DNA of 64,000 nt from ZC4RG30 sp964455685 (GTDB lineage Bacteria > Pseudomonadota > Gammaproteobacteria > Steroidobacterales > Steroidobacteraceae), in the NCBI GenBank assembly GCA_964455685.1, contig CAYVZE010000001.1:57462-121461 (forward strand), written 5' to 3'. The notes below the pieces were generated by a model. The model searched no databases. It was not told where the DNA came from and saw nothing but the letters and a program-made list of their open reading frames with translations. The position numbers and the translations under genes are program-made. Below are positions 39,828 through 48,756 of this stretch, piece by piece. Position 1 is the first letter of the stretch. Each line of letters opens with the position of its first letter.

Positions 39828-41081
39828 ATGAGCAGCATCTCTGACACCGTGGCCGCCCCGGCGGCGGCCACGCAGGACCCTGCGCGCGGCTGGCCGAGGA
39901 GCCTGGCCGGCGCCGTCGTCGGCAGCGCCACCGGCGTATCGGCACTGCTGCTTTACACCAACGGCCTGTTCGTCGCCGGCCTGAGCGAGGACTTCGGGTT
40001 GACGCGCGCGCAGTTCGGCTTCGGTGTGCTGCTGGTGACCATGGCGCTGGCCGTCGCCAACCCGCTGGTGGGCTGGCTGGTGGATCGCCTCGGCTCCAAG
40101 TGGCCCTCGGTGGCCGGCCTGCTGCTGCTGTCGGCGGGTTTCGCCTCGCTGGGCAAGTACATCGAGTCGGTCAACAGCTACTTCCTGCTGCAGTCGATGA
40201 TGGCCTTCGCAGGCGCCGCCTCCGGCCCGATCGCCTTCAGCAAGGTGGTCAACGAGACCTTCGACCGCCATCGCGGCATCGCGCTCGGCCTGACCATGAC
40301 CGGCATCGGCATTGCCGCCGCGGCGGTGCCGCCGGTGCTGGCCGGCATCATTGCCGACCACGGCTGGCGCTCCGGCTACTACAACCTGGCGCTGGTGCCG
40401 CTGGCCGGCGCCGTGCTCACCGCCCTGCTGCTGCCCTCGCGCCATGCGCGCGGCTCGCAGCAGCGGCGCCAGGATGCCGCCGCGCGCGCGGCCGCCGGTC
40501 CGGCCGACAACGCCTGGCTGCGCACGCCGGTGTTCTGGATGCTGGCCGGTACCTTCGCGCTGATGTCGCTGGCCTTCGCCGGCCTGCTGCCGCACTTCGT
40601 GCCGCTGATGACCGACGGCGGCATCGACGCGCGCACCGCCGGCAAGATCTCCGGCCAGCTGGGCCTGGCGGTGATCTTCAGCCGCCTGCTGGTGGGTTTC
40701 CTGCTCGACCGCGTGTTCGCGCCGCGCATCGCCATCGGCATCTGCGTGGTCGCCGCAGGCGGCCTGCTGGTGCTGCTGTTCAACGGCGTGTCGGCGGCGT
40801 CGGTGACCGCCATCGCGCTGGGCCTGGCGCTGGGCGCGGAACTGGACCTGATGGGCTTCCTGGTCGCGCGCTACTTCGGCCTGGCGCAGTTCGGCCGCAT
40901 CTACGGCTGGCTGTACTTCGCCTTCGTGTTCGCCTCGGGCATCGGCCCGCTGTGGGTGGGCGCACTGCGCGATGCCACCGGCAGCTACTCGATCACGCTG
41001 GCGATCAGCGCCGCCGGACTGTTGCTGAGCTGCGTGGGCTTCCTGCTGATGCCCCGCTATCCGGCGCGCGCGCCGGCCTGA
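39828..41081 (+). CDS. MFS transporter (oxalate/formate or monocarboxylate-like)
   Basis: A 417-residue 12-TM protein. The N-half has GLSEDFGLTRAQFGFGVLLVTMALAVANPLVGWLVDRLGSKW, the motif A region of OFA/MCT-like members; TM4-5 reads FSKVVNETFDRHRGIALGLTMTGIGIAAAAVPPVLAGII, typical of the same group. These carry small carboxylates. It follows the FAH-fold gene by 15 bases and would be the last gene of the TetR-controlled operon. That pairing suggests uptake of the organic acid released outside the cytoplasm. Confidence 0.85.
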   Translation: MSSISDTVAAPAAATQDPARGWPRSLAGAVVGSATGVSALLLYTNGLFVAGLSEDFGLTRAQFGFGVLLVTMALAVANPLVGWLVDRLGSKWPSVAGLLLLSAGFASLGKYIESVNSYFLLQSMMAFAGAASGPIAFSKVVNETFDRHRGIALGLTMTGIGIAAAAVPPVLAGIIADHGWRSGYYNLALVPLAGAVLTALLLPSRHARGSQQRRQDAAARAAAGPADNAWLRTPVFWMLAGTFALMSLAFAGLLPHFVPLMTDGGIDARTAGKISGQLGLAVIFSRLLVGFLLDRVFAPRIAIGICVVAAGGLLVLLFNGVSAASVTAIALGLALGAELDLMGFLVARYFGLAQFGRIYGWLYFAFVFASGIGPLWVGALRDATGSYSITLAISAAGLLLSCVGFLLMPRYPARAPA

Positions 41082-41103
41082 GGCGCGCGCACCGGCAACC
41101 GGA

Positions 41104-42054
41104 TCAGTCCAGGCCGCGGGTCTTCAGCGTCCACTCCGGGTCGCGGCAAATCACGCAGTCCGGGCCCTTGAACCAGCGCCCGGCCTGCTCATCGCCACGC
41201 AGCCGCCAGTCCAGCCACTTCACCACCACCTGCGCGGCCTTGCCGCCATTGGGCTCCCAGTAGGTGCCTCCATGGCCCTTGTCGATGCTGGCCACGGCCG
41301 CCGGCACATGGGTCAGCTTCTCGTAGTCGTCCATGCCGGCCGCATAGGCGATGTCGGTCTCGCCGCCCAGCACGTACAGGATGGGCGTGTGCACGGTCTT
41401 CAGCAGCGACTTGTCCTCGCTCATGCCCGCCATCGAGGTCGGCCCGTCGACGAACAGGCCGGCGTTCATGATCACCACCGTGGCCACGCGCGGGTCGCGG
41501 GCATTGACCAGCGCCTGCAGGCCGCCGCAGCTGAAGCCCGACACCGCGATGGCCTTCGGATCGATCTTGCCATAGTAGCGGCTGCCCGGACGCTGGTTCT
41601 CCTTCAGCGCCCAGGTGATGGCCTGCTCGAGCTGCTGGGGCCGGGTCAGCGCCGTGTCCAGGGTGGTCAGCCGCGGCAGGTTCGCAGGCCGCTCGATGGC
41701 ACCGGGACCGGTGTAGAAGGAACCGGGCACGATGACCAGGTAGCCATGGGAGGCCACCTCCAGCAGGTGCAGGCGGGTATGGCCGGCGTCATCCGTGCAG
41801 GCGCCGTTGCCGAAGGCATAGATCCCCAGCTTCGTGTTGCCCAGCTTGTCCAGGTCCGCGGGCCGGAAGATGGCCTGCCCCGGCAGGCCGGGATCGGTTT
41901 CCTTCAGCGCCGGGAACCGGCCGGTCCCCGGCGTGTCCGGGATCTGGTTGCGCACCTCGTCGGTGATCTCTGCGGCGGGTTCTGCCGCCCGGACAGGCAG
42001 CGCCACGGCCATTGCCGCCAGCGCCAGGGAAGTCAGCAGTCGAGATGCGCTCAT
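41104..42054 (-). CDS. Exported alpha/beta hydrolase (dienelactone-hydrolase-like)
   Basis: A 316-residue enzyme with a Sec signal (ends LPVRAAEP). The nucleophile motif is GFSCGGLQAL, with Asp in GGETDIAY and His in IDKGHGGTYW completing the triad. The overall layout (LGIYAFGNGACTDDAGHTRLHLLEVASHGYLVIVPG early, triad late) is that of small secreted hydrolases of the BAAT/DLH type. A C-terminal CVICRDP pair of cysteines could form a disulphide. ATG 42054 follows AGGAGGG. It lies 13 bases downstream of the paralogous repeat protein at 42068, so they form one operon. Substrate unknown. Confidence 0.8.
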   Translation of the reverse strand: MSASRLLTSLALAAMAVALPVRAAEPAAEITDEVRNQIPDTPGTGRFPALKETDPGLPGQAIFRPADLDKLGNTKLGIYAFGNGACTDDAGHTRLHLLEVASHGYLVIVPGSFYTGPGAIERPANLPRLTTLDTALTRPQQLEQAITWALKENQRPGSRYYGKIDPKAIAVSGFSCGGLQALVNARDPRVATVVIMNAGLFVDGPTSMAGMSEDKSLLKTVHTPILYVLGGETDIAYAAGMDDYEKLTHVPAAVASIDKGHGGTYWEPNGGKAAQVVVKWLDWRLRGDEQAGRWFKGPDCVICRDPEWTLKTRGLD

Positions 42055-42067
42055 GGAACCCTCCTTG

Positions 42068-43024
42068 CTATTGCCTGTTCTTCTCCCGCTCGCCCCAGGT
42101 ATCGGGCGAAGCCGGGCCGACGATGGCCATCGCGTAATCCACGCGGCCACCGCTCATCTTGAACACGTGCACGTCGGCCAGGTTGCCGGCGAACTGGATG
42201 AAGGCCGCCACCAGCCCGGCTTCCACGTCGGCCAACGGCACGCGCGGCGCCGGGTGCTTGATCACCAGGCCCTTGGGCGAGCAGTCGTGCGTGGGAGTGG
42301 TCATGATGCCGTTCTCCCAGCGGTCACAGCGGTCCGCGAACGGCGTGTTGACCATGGGCTGGTCGGAGAACATGGCGAAGTAGTCGGTGGCGGCGGCCGC
42401 CATCAGCGCGCGCGACTGGCGCTTGTCCGGCGGCAGGATGTTCTCCCAGTCCAGGTAGCTGGTGGCCAGCACCACTTCCGGCTTGTACATGAACTCCTTC
42501 TCGCGACCGAGGATGTGCTCGATCTCGGTGATCGGCCCGCCGTCGCGGGTCTGCAGGCGGATGGCGGCATGGATCAGCCGGCCGTTCTCGTTGATCACGC
42601 CGAAGGTCACCGCACCGCAGCGCTCGGTGTCGATCAGGTAGTTCTGCTCGCCCCAGGTGCCGGCGCCCTTCCACAGCTCGCTCTCGCCGGGCCTGGACAC
42701 ATGGCCGTTCTCGGTGAAGAACACGTCCGGCGCGATGCTCACCTTGGAGGGATCGTGCGCGGCCAGCGCGGCCGAGTAGTCATCGACGATCTGGCGCATC
42801 GTGGCGCGCGGGCACTTCGTGCCCGGCATCTCCACCGGGTAGTTGCGGCGTGCCTGCCCGGGGGCGCCGCCCGCCAGCGGCCCCACGCCACCTCCCGGCC
42901 CGGCGCCCGCTCCCGGCGCTGCGCCCGGGCTGGCTGCCGGCCCGGGCGCGGCCGCATGCGCGGCGGAGCCCAGCGCGATGGCCGCGGCAATGGCGATGGC
43001 GATGGAATGAATGCGGTTCTTCAT
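42068..43024 (-). CDS. Exported repeat protein, paralogue of 14430
   Basis: A 318-residue protein with a Sec signal (ends SAAHAAAP), then a Gly/Ala/Pro-rich stretch to about residue 60. Two copies of the motif seen in 14430 are visible: QIVDDYSAALAAHDPSKVSIAPDVFFTENG and, more diverged, ATDYFAMFSDQPMVNTPFADRCDRWENG. GTWGEQNYLIDTERCGAVTFGVINENG lies between. So both proteins are two-fold repeats of one unit, perhaps NTF2-like. This copy lacks a lipobox. GGGGGG precedes the ATG. No function known; it is cotranscribed with a hydrolase here. Confidence 0.72.
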   Translation of the reverse strand: MKNRIHSIAIAIAAAIALGSAAHAAAPGPAASPGAAPGAGAGPGGGVGPLAGGAPGQARRNYPVEMPGTKCPRATMRQIVDDYSAALAAHDPSKVSIAPDVFFTENGHVSRPGESELWKGAGTWGEQNYLIDTERCGAVTFGVINENGRLIHAAIRLQTRDGGPITEIEHILGREKEFMYKPEVVLATSYLDWENILPPDKRQSRALMAAAATDYFAMFSDQPMVNTPFADRCDRWENGIMTTPTHDCSPKGLVIKHPAPRVPLADVEAGLVAAFIQFAGNLADVHVFKMSGGRVDYAMAIVGPASPDTWGEREKNRQ

Positions 43025-43045
43025 GGATCCCCCCGGGGTGAACGA

Positions 43046-43071
43046 TGGGCCGCACGCTAATGTGCGGCCCA
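43046..43071 (-). terminator. Hairpin after the CE1-like esterase gene
   Basis: TGGGCCGCAC (43046-43055) and GTGCGGCCCA (43062-43071) form a perfect 10-bp stem with a 6-base loop, 20 bases past the esterase stop in its direction of transcription and 22 bases before the next ATG. No T-tract. Confidence 0.55.
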
Positions 43072-43090
43072 CCCCCGGTCAAGGCCGCGT

Positions 43091-44236
43091 TCAGTCGCGG
43101 AACAGCAGCGGCGCGAATTCACGCAGGCTGCGACGCCAGCTCTGGAATTCGTGCGCAGTGTTCTCCGACACATAGAACACGCTGTTGATACCGATCTTCT
43201 TCAGCTCCTCGGTCACCGCCCGTGGATCGACGCCGCCGCGCGGATTGGCCAGCTCGCGGCTGCCGAAGCTGACGAACACCAGCTTGACCTTGTCGGCAAA
43301 CCCCGGGGTCTTCTCCACGTCCTCCTTGCTGATGGTGCCGCCGCTGAACAGGCCGATGTGCGAGAACTTGTCCAGGTGCTTCAGCGTGATCGTCCTGGTC
43401 TCCATGCCGCCCATGGACAGTCCGGCCATGGCGCGGTGCTTCTGGTCACTGAGCGTGCGGAAGTTGGCGTCGATGTAGGGAATCAGCTCCTCGACCAGCA
43501 CGGTCTCGAAGGGCTTGATGTCGAAGCTGGCCAGCCCGCCAATGCGCACGTCATTGGTCATGCCGTAGGTCATCACGATGATGAACGGCCTGGCCTTCCC
43601 GGCCGCGATCAGGTTGTCCATGATCAGGTTGGCGCGGCCCTGGTTGCTCCAGGCGGTCTCGTCCTCACCCCAGCCATGCTGCAGGTACAGCACCGGGTAA
43701 CGCGTGGTGTTGTCCTTGTCGTAGTCCGGCGGCGTGTACACGAAGGCACGGCGCGGCGTGCCCGTGCTCGGCGAGGGGAACAGCACCTGCTGCACCCGGC
43801 CATGGGGCACATTGGCCAGCGCATAGAAGTCCTGGTCGTGCGCGGGAATCTCGATGCCGCTCTCCCAGCGCACCGAGCCGTAGAAGTTCAGCGTGCCCGG
43901 GTCGTTGAAGGTTCCGCCGTCCACCGTCAGGTGGTAATAATGGAAGCCCTCATCGAGGGGACCGGCGGTGGTGCCCGTCCAGGCACCATCCTCGCCCTTG
44001 GTGAGCGCAGTGCCGCCGCTGCCGCCCAGCCCGAGGCTGACGCTGACCGACTTTGCCTCGGGCGCGACGATGCGGAAGCGGGCGTAACCCTGCGAGTTGA
44101 CCTGGGGATACTCCTGGCCGGGCTGGTTCAGCACCGACGGCTTGAAGTCTTCCTTGATCGGGGCGGCATTCTGGGCAAGGCAGGCACTCCCGAAGAAGGT
44201 GCCGGCGGCTATAAGGACAATGGCCTTGATGGACAT
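43091..44236 (-). CDS. Exported CE1-like esterase with N-terminal beta-sandwich
   Basis: A 381-residue enzyme: Sec signal (ends SACLAQN), an early-set/isoamylase-N-like beta-sandwich (about 45-130; ARFRIVAPEAKSVSVSLGLGG, FHYYHLTVDGG) and a CE1-type alpha/beta hydrolase domain with nucleophile motif GLSMGGMETRT and the C-terminal His in ENTAHEFQSWRRSL. This layout is that of acetyl-xylan and feruloyl esterases encoded beside xylanolytic and arabinanolytic genes. It faces the lactonase gene at 44318 and the arabinose locus, so action on acylated arabinoxylan is likely but inferred. Confidence 0.86.
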   Translation of the reverse strand: MSIKAIVLIAAGTFFGSACLAQNAAPIKEDFKPSVLNQPGQEYPQVNSQGYARFRIVAPEAKSVSVSLGLGGSGGTALTKGEDGAWTGTTAGPLDEGFHYYHLTVDGGTFNDPGTLNFYGSVRWESGIEIPAHDQDFYALANVPHGRVQQVLFPSPSTGTPRRAFVYTPPDYDKDNTTRYPVLYLQHGWGEDETAWSNQGRANLIMDNLIAAGKARPFIIVMTYGMTNDVRIGGLASFDIKPFETVLVEELIPYIDANFRTLSDQKHRAMAGLSMGGMETRTITLKHLDKFSHIGLFSGGTISKEDVEKTPGFADKVKLVFVSFGSRELANPRGGVDPRAVTEELKKIGINSVFYVSENTAHEFQSWRRSLREFAPLLFRD

Positions 44237-44317
44237 CCTCTATCCCCCTGTGTTGCTCGATGACGATGACATCCGCCGGCAGCGCACGGCCGGACAGATG
44301 ATGCGGGAAGGCCCGGC

Positions 44318-45184
44318 ATGAGCGCCCCCGAATGCGTGTGGCCAGCCGGCGCCGTGCTGGGCGAAGGCCCGGTATGGCACGCCGGGCGCGGCGAGCTGTG
44401 GTTCGTGGACATCAAGGGCCGCCGCATCCATTGCTTCGGCGAAGATGGCACGCGGCGCAGCTTTGAAACGCCGGACATGGGTGCGTTCATCTTCCCGACC
44501 ACGGCCGGCGGCTTCCTCTGCGGCCTGAAGACGGGCCTGCATGCCTTCGATCCGGAATCGGGCCGCTTCACCCTGCTGCAGGCCGTCGATGCGGAATTCC
44601 CTTGCAACCGTCTCAACGATGGCTGCGTGGACGCCGCCGGCAGGCTCTGGTTCGGCACCATGGACAACGAGGAGCGCAATGCCAGCGGCTCGCTGTACCG
44701 CTACGACGGGCACACCCTCGAGCGCATGGACAGCGGCTACGTCATCACCAACGGCCCGGCCCTGAGCCCCGACGGTCGCACGCTGTACCACGTGGACACC
44801 TTCAACCAGCAGGTGCTGGCCTTCGACGTGGATGGATCCGGGGCGATCGGCAACCGCCGCCTGTTCGTGCAGATCGAGGACGAGGGCGTGTATCCCGATG
44901 GCCCGGTGGTCGATGCGCAGGGCCGGATCTGGCTCGGCCTGTTCGGCGGCTGGGGCGCGGCCTGTTACTCGCCCGAAGGACGCCTGCTGCACACCGTCAG
45001 GCTGCCGGTGTCCCGATGCACCAAGGTCGCCTTCGGCGGCGCGGACTCCAGGACGCTGTACATCACCACTGCGCGCGTCGGGCTGACGGAAGCGGAGCTG
45101 GCGCAGCAGCCGCTGGCCGGCGGCCTGTTCCGCGTGCGCGTGGATGTGCCCGGCCTGCCGCAGCACCTGTTCCACGCGCGCTGA
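44318..45184 (+). CDS. SMP-30/gluconolactonase family lactonase (arabinolactonase-like)
   Basis: A 288-residue six-bladed propeller. Metal and active-site residues of the family are visible: Glu in LGEGPVWHAGRGELWFVDI, Asn in CNRLNDGCVDAAGRLWFGTM and Asp in YPDGPVVDAQG; ITNGPALSPDGRTLYHVDT supplies the other Asn. Family members open sugar lactones. Next to an ABC sugar importer and a sugar dehydrogenase, L-arabinono- or D-xylono-lactone is the likely substrate. It is convergent with the importer operon, 2 bases between stops. Confidence 0.87.
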   Translation: MSAPECVWPAGAVLGEGPVWHAGRGELWFVDIKGRRIHCFGEDGTRRSFETPDMGAFIFPTTAGGFLCGLKTGLHAFDPESGRFTLLQAVDAEFPCNRLNDGCVDAAGRLWFGTMDNEERNASGSLYRYDGHTLERMDSGYVITNGPALSPDGRTLYHVDTFNQQVLAFDVDGSGAIGNRRLFVQIEDEGVYPDGPVVDAQGRIWLGLFGGWGAACYSPEGRLLHTVRLPVSRCTKVAFGGADSRTLYITTARVGLTEAELAQQPLAGGLFRVRVDVPGLPQHLFHAR

Positions 45185-45186
45185 CA

Positions 45187-46191
45187 TCAGCGCCTCCCCC
45201 GGCGCGCTTCCAGCAGGCGCTGCAGCAGGCAGAAGGCCAGCAGCAGCACGCCGATGACAATGCGCGTCCACCAGGAACTGAGCGAGCCGTCGAAGGCGAT
45301 CAGGGTCTGGATCAGGCCCAGGATCAACACGCCCACGAAGGTGCCGAACACGTAGCCGATGCCGCCGCTGAGCAGCGTGCCGCCGATCACCACCGCGGCG
45401 ATGGCGTCCAGCTCCAGGCCCATGCCGTGCAGGCTGTAGCCGGACAGCATGTACAGCGACATGACCACCCCGCCCAGCGCCGACAACGTCCCGCTGAGCA
45501 CGTACACGCCCACCACCGTGCGGTCCACCGGCAGGCCCATCAGCCGCGCCGAAGCCTCATCGCCGCCCGCGGCATACACCGTCCTGCCAAAGGGCGTGGC
45601 GTGCGCCACCCAGATGCCCGCGGCCACCACCAGCAGCGCCAGCACCGCCCCCAGTGACAGCGAGCCCACCCCCACCGGCAGGCGGATCATGGCCAGCTCC
45701 ATGGCCGCGCGATCGCCGATGCGGATGGAATCCGTGCTGATCAGGTAGGACAGGCCGCGCGCCAGGAACATGCCGGCCAGCGTCACGATGAAGGGCTGCA
45801 GACGGAAGCGCTGGATCAGCACGCCATGCAGCAGGCCGAAGGCCGCGCCCACCAGCAGCACCAGCGGAACCGCCAGCCACAGGCTGGCACCCTTCTGCAG
45901 CAACGACGCCAGCAGCATGGTGGTCAGCGCCACCAGTGCCCCCACCGACAGGTCGATGCCACCGGTGAGGATGACGAAGGTCATGCCCACCGCGACGATG
46001 AGCAGGAAGGCGTTGTCCACCAGCAGGTTCAGGAACACCTGCGGTGCCAGGAAGCCCGGGTACAGGATGGCGCCGAACGCCGCCATGGCGATGAACAGCA
46101 GGCCGGTGATGACCAGCGGCGCCCGGCGGGCATCCAGCCGCCAGCGCTTGCCTGCGGGCGCGGGCGCCATCCCGATGGTGGCGGTGTTCAT
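45187..46191 (-). CDS. yjfF: Sugar ABC importer permease, YjfF-like
   Basis: A 334-residue inner-membrane permease of the ribose/galactofuranose class (BPD_transp_2). LLVDNAFLLIVAVGMTFVILTGGIDLSVGALVALTTM and AAGGDEASARLMGLPVDRT are its hallmark segments. It has about 9-10 hydrophobic helices. The ATG at 46191 overlaps the stop of the paired permease (ATGA). In E. coli YtfQRT-YjfF the two different permeases form one channel for galactofuranose. Here GH51 arabinofuranosidases nearby make L-arabinofuranose the better guess. Confidence 0.88.
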   Translation of the reverse strand: MNTATIGMAPAPAGKRWRLDARRAPLVITGLLFIAMAAFGAILYPGFLAPQVFLNLLVDNAFLLIVAVGMTFVILTGGIDLSVGALVALTTMLLASLLQKGASLWLAVPLVLLVGAAFGLLHGVLIQRFRLQPFIVTLAGMFLARGLSYLISTDSIRIGDRAAMELAMIRLPVGVGSLSLGAVLALLVVAAGIWVAHATPFGRTVYAAGGDEASARLMGLPVDRTVVGVYVLSGTLSALGGVVMSLYMLSGYSLHGMGLELDAIAAVVIGGTLLSGGIGYVFGTFVGVLILGLIQTLIAFDGSLSSWWTRIVIGVLLLAFCLLQRLLEARRGRR

Positions 46192-47222
46192 GCCCTGCCC
46201 GCCTTCACGAAGGCCAGTCCCGCGATGAAGCCGCGGAACTCCTTCGACTGCAGCAGCATGGCCGCGAACACCAGCACGGCCTTGACTGCCAGGTTCACCT
46301 GCGGCGGCAGGCCCGAGGCATGGATCACCGCGGTGAGGGTCTGGATGATCAGCGCCGCCAGCAGCGTGCCGCCCACGGTGAAACGCCCGCCCTGCAGCGG
46401 GGTGCCACCCAGCGCCACGGCCAGGATGGCGTCCAGTTCCATCAGCTGGCCGGCATTGTTGCCGTCGGCGCTGCGCACATTGGCGCTGATCACCAGTCCC
46501 GCCAGCCCGGCACATGCGCCGCAGAACACGTACATCAGGAATGCCAGCCACCGCGAGCGGATGCCCGTCACCCAAGCCGCCAGGGGGTTGAAGCCCACCG
46601 CACGCACGAACAGGCCCAGTGCGGTGCGCGCCAGCGCAGCATGCAGCAATGCCGCCACTCCCAGTGCCAGCACCAGCGCGAAGGGCAGGCCCAGCACATG
46701 GCCGCTGCCCAGGAAGGCATACGGCTCGTAGTAGATGGTGATGATCTGGCCGTCCGTGATGAGCTGCGCGATGCCGCGACCGGCGATCATCAGGATCAGC
46801 GTGGCCACGATGGGCTGCATGCCGGCCTTCACCACCAGCAGGCCGTTCCACGCGCCGCACAGCGCAGCCACCGCAAGGCCGCCGCCGATCGCCGCGAACA
46901 ATGTGCCGATGCCGGCCTCATCACCCGCGCCGCTGATGATCCGCGCGGCCACCGCGGCGCAGATGGCCACCACGGCGCCCACCGAGATGTCGATGCCGCG
47001 GATGGCCACTACCATCATCATGCCCAGCGACACCAGCATCAGCGGCGCGGCGCGATTGAGGATGTCGACCAGGAAGCCGCCCAGGTGCCCGTCCTGCCAG
47101 GTCACCTGCAGGAAGCCGGGGATCATCACCGTGCCCACCGCCAGCAGCAGCAGCCAGGCCAGCAGCGGTCCGGCCAGGTGATGCGCCTTCAGGCGCCGCA
47201 GCAGCCCCGGGGTCGTGCTCAT
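46188..47222 (-). CDS. ytfT: Sugar ABC importer permease, YtfT-like
   Basis: A 344-residue permease with ILNRAAPLMLVSLGMMMVVAIRGIDISVGAVVAICAA and RAVGFNPLAAWVTGIRSRWLAFLMYVFCGACAGLAGL, matching the YtfT half of the galactofuranose-type importer. It overlaps the ATPase gene upstream and the YjfF-like gene downstream by ATGA at both ends, so the three are tightly coupled. About 9-10 membrane spans. Confidence 0.88.
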   Translation of the reverse strand: MSTTPGLLRRLKAHHLAGPLLAWLLLLAVGTVMIPGFLQVTWQDGHLGGFLVDILNRAAPLMLVSLGMMMVVAIRGIDISVGAVVAICAAVAARIISGAGDEAGIGTLFAAIGGGLAVAALCGAWNGLLVVKAGMQPIVATLILMIAGRGIAQLITDGQIITIYYEPYAFLGSGHVLGLPFALVLALGVAALLHAALARTALGLFVRAVGFNPLAAWVTGIRSRWLAFLMYVFCGACAGLAGLVISANVRSADGNNAGQLMELDAILAVALGGTPLQGGRFTVGGTLLAALIIQTLTAVIHASGLPPQVNLAVKAVLVFAAMLLQSKEFRGFIAGLAFVKAGRA

Positions 47223-48745
47223 GCCGCGGCGTGCTCCGCGATCAGGGCATAGACCGACTGCTCCGCGGCGCCCCCCGGCAGCTCGCCGACCTTGCGCCGC
47301 TCCCGCAGCACCACGATGCGCGCGGACTCGCGCAGCACCTCGGCGATCTCGGCGGAGATGAACAGCACCGCCATGCCCTCCTGCGCCAGCGTGGCGATGC
47401 GGCGCAGGATCTCCTCGCGCGCCGCCACGTCGATGCCGCGGGTAGGCTCATCCAGCAGCAGCACGCGCGGCGAGATGGCCAGCCAGCGCGCGATCAGCAC
47501 CTTCTGCTGGTTGCCGCCGGAGAGCAGGCCCACCGGCATTTCCATGTCGGCGGCGCGGATCCCCAGCGACTCGATCAGCCGCGCCGCCAGCTGGCGCTGC
47601 TCCCGCGGCGACAGGCACAGCTTCAGCCCGGCACGCGCCTGCAGCGCCAGCATGATGTTCTCGCGCACGGACAGCTCGAGCACCAGCCCCTCGCTCTTGC
47701 GCTCCTCGGGACAGTAGGCCACCCCCAGCGCGATGGCATCGGCGGGCGATCGCAGCCGAACCTCCTTGCCCTCCACCAGCAGGGTGCCCTGGTCATGCCG
47801 GTCGATCCCGAACAGCAGGCGGGCCAGTTCGGTGCGGCCTGAGCCCAGCAGACCCGCCACGCCGAGGATCTCGCCCCTGCACAGCCGCAGGTCGAGCGGC
47901 TGCAGGCTGCCGCGACGTGCCACCTGCTTCAACTCCACCACCGGCGCGCGCGGCGCATCCGCGGGCGGCGCCACCGCCGCCGGGCGCGCGGCAGGATCGA
48001 ACTCCCGCCCCACCATGGCAGCCAGCAGGCCGGCGCGGTCCAGCTCGCTGGTGAGGTACTCGCCGACACGACGGCCGTTGCGCAGCACCGTCATGCGCTC
48101 GCACAGCGCGTACACCTGGTCCAGGAAATGCGTGACGAACAGCACCGCCATGCCCTGCGCGCGCAGCCGGCGCACCAGTGCGAACAGCTGCGCCACCTCC
48201 TGCTCGTCGAGGCTGGAGGTGGGCTCGTCCAGGACCAGCACGCGCGCGTCGGTGCAGGTGGCGCGCGCGATGGCCACCATCTGGCGGATCGCCACCGGGA
48301 AAGCGGCCAGCTCGCGGCGCACATCGATGCGCAGCCCCAGCGATTCCACCTGCGCCTGGGCCTGCTCGTTGAGCCGTTTCCAGTCGATGCCTCCGCCCGC
48401 ATGCCAGGGACGGCGCGGATAGCGGCCGGCATACATGTTCTCGGCCACGGTCAGGTTGGGGCAGAGGTTCACCTCCTGGAACACGGTGCTGATGCCCAGC
48501 TGCTGTGCCTCGGCAGGAGACTTCGGCCGCACCTCACGACCCACCAGCCCGAGGGTGCCGGCCAGCGGCCGGCAGGCTCCGGAGATCACCCGGATCAGCG
48601 TCGACTTGCCGGCGCCGTTCTGCCCCAGCAGGGCGTGCACCTCGCCCGCGCGCAGGAACAGGTCCACGCCGTCCAGTGCGCGCGTGGCGCCGAACTGCAC
48701 CGAGATGCCGCGCGCTTCGAGGATGACCCCTCCTGCCCCTTCCAT
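47219..48745 (-). CDS. ytfR: Sugar ABC importer ATPase, two NBDs, YtfR-like
   Basis: A 508-residue duplicated ATPase. NBD1 has Walker A GQNGAGKST, Walker B VLVLDEPTSSLD; NBD2 has a degenerate Walker A (GLLGSGRTE), signature LSGGNQQKV and Walker B LLLDEPTRGIDV, the normal asymmetry of the RbsA/YtfR group. NBD1 signature region is atypical (AFPVAIRQMVAIARA), also as in RbsA-like proteins. I start at ATG 48745 (MEGAGGVILEARG). The solute-binding gene is 11 bases upstream. Energises the two following permeases. Confidence 0.92.
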   Translation of the reverse strand: MEGAGGVILEARGISVQFGATRALDGVDLFLRAGEVHALLGQNGAGKSTLIRVISGACRPLAGTLGLVGREVRPKSPAEAQQLGISTVFQEVNLCPNLTVAENMYAGRYPRRPWHAGGGIDWKRLNEQAQAQVESLGLRIDVRRELAAFPVAIRQMVAIARATCTDARVLVLDEPTSSLDEQEVAQLFALVRRLRAQGMAVLFVTHFLDQVYALCERMTVLRNGRRVGEYLTSELDRAGLLAAMVGREFDPAARPAAVAPPADAPRAPVVELKQVARRGSLQPLDLRLCRGEILGVAGLLGSGRTELARLLFGIDRHDQGTLLVEGKEVRLRSPADAIALGVAYCPEERKSEGLVLELSVRENIMLALQARAGLKLCLSPREQRQLAARLIESLGIRAADMEMPVGLLSGGNQQKVLIARWLAISPRVLLLDEPTRGIDVAAREEILRRIATLAQEGMAVLFISAEIAEVLRESARIVVLRERRKVGELPGGAAEQSVYALIAEHAAA

Positions 48746-48756
48746 GGCCCGCGGCT

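Noticed and set aside
44318..45184. Part of the adjacent ytf-like operon
   Set aside because: It is on the opposite strand and convergent, so it cannot be cotranscribed with the importer genes.
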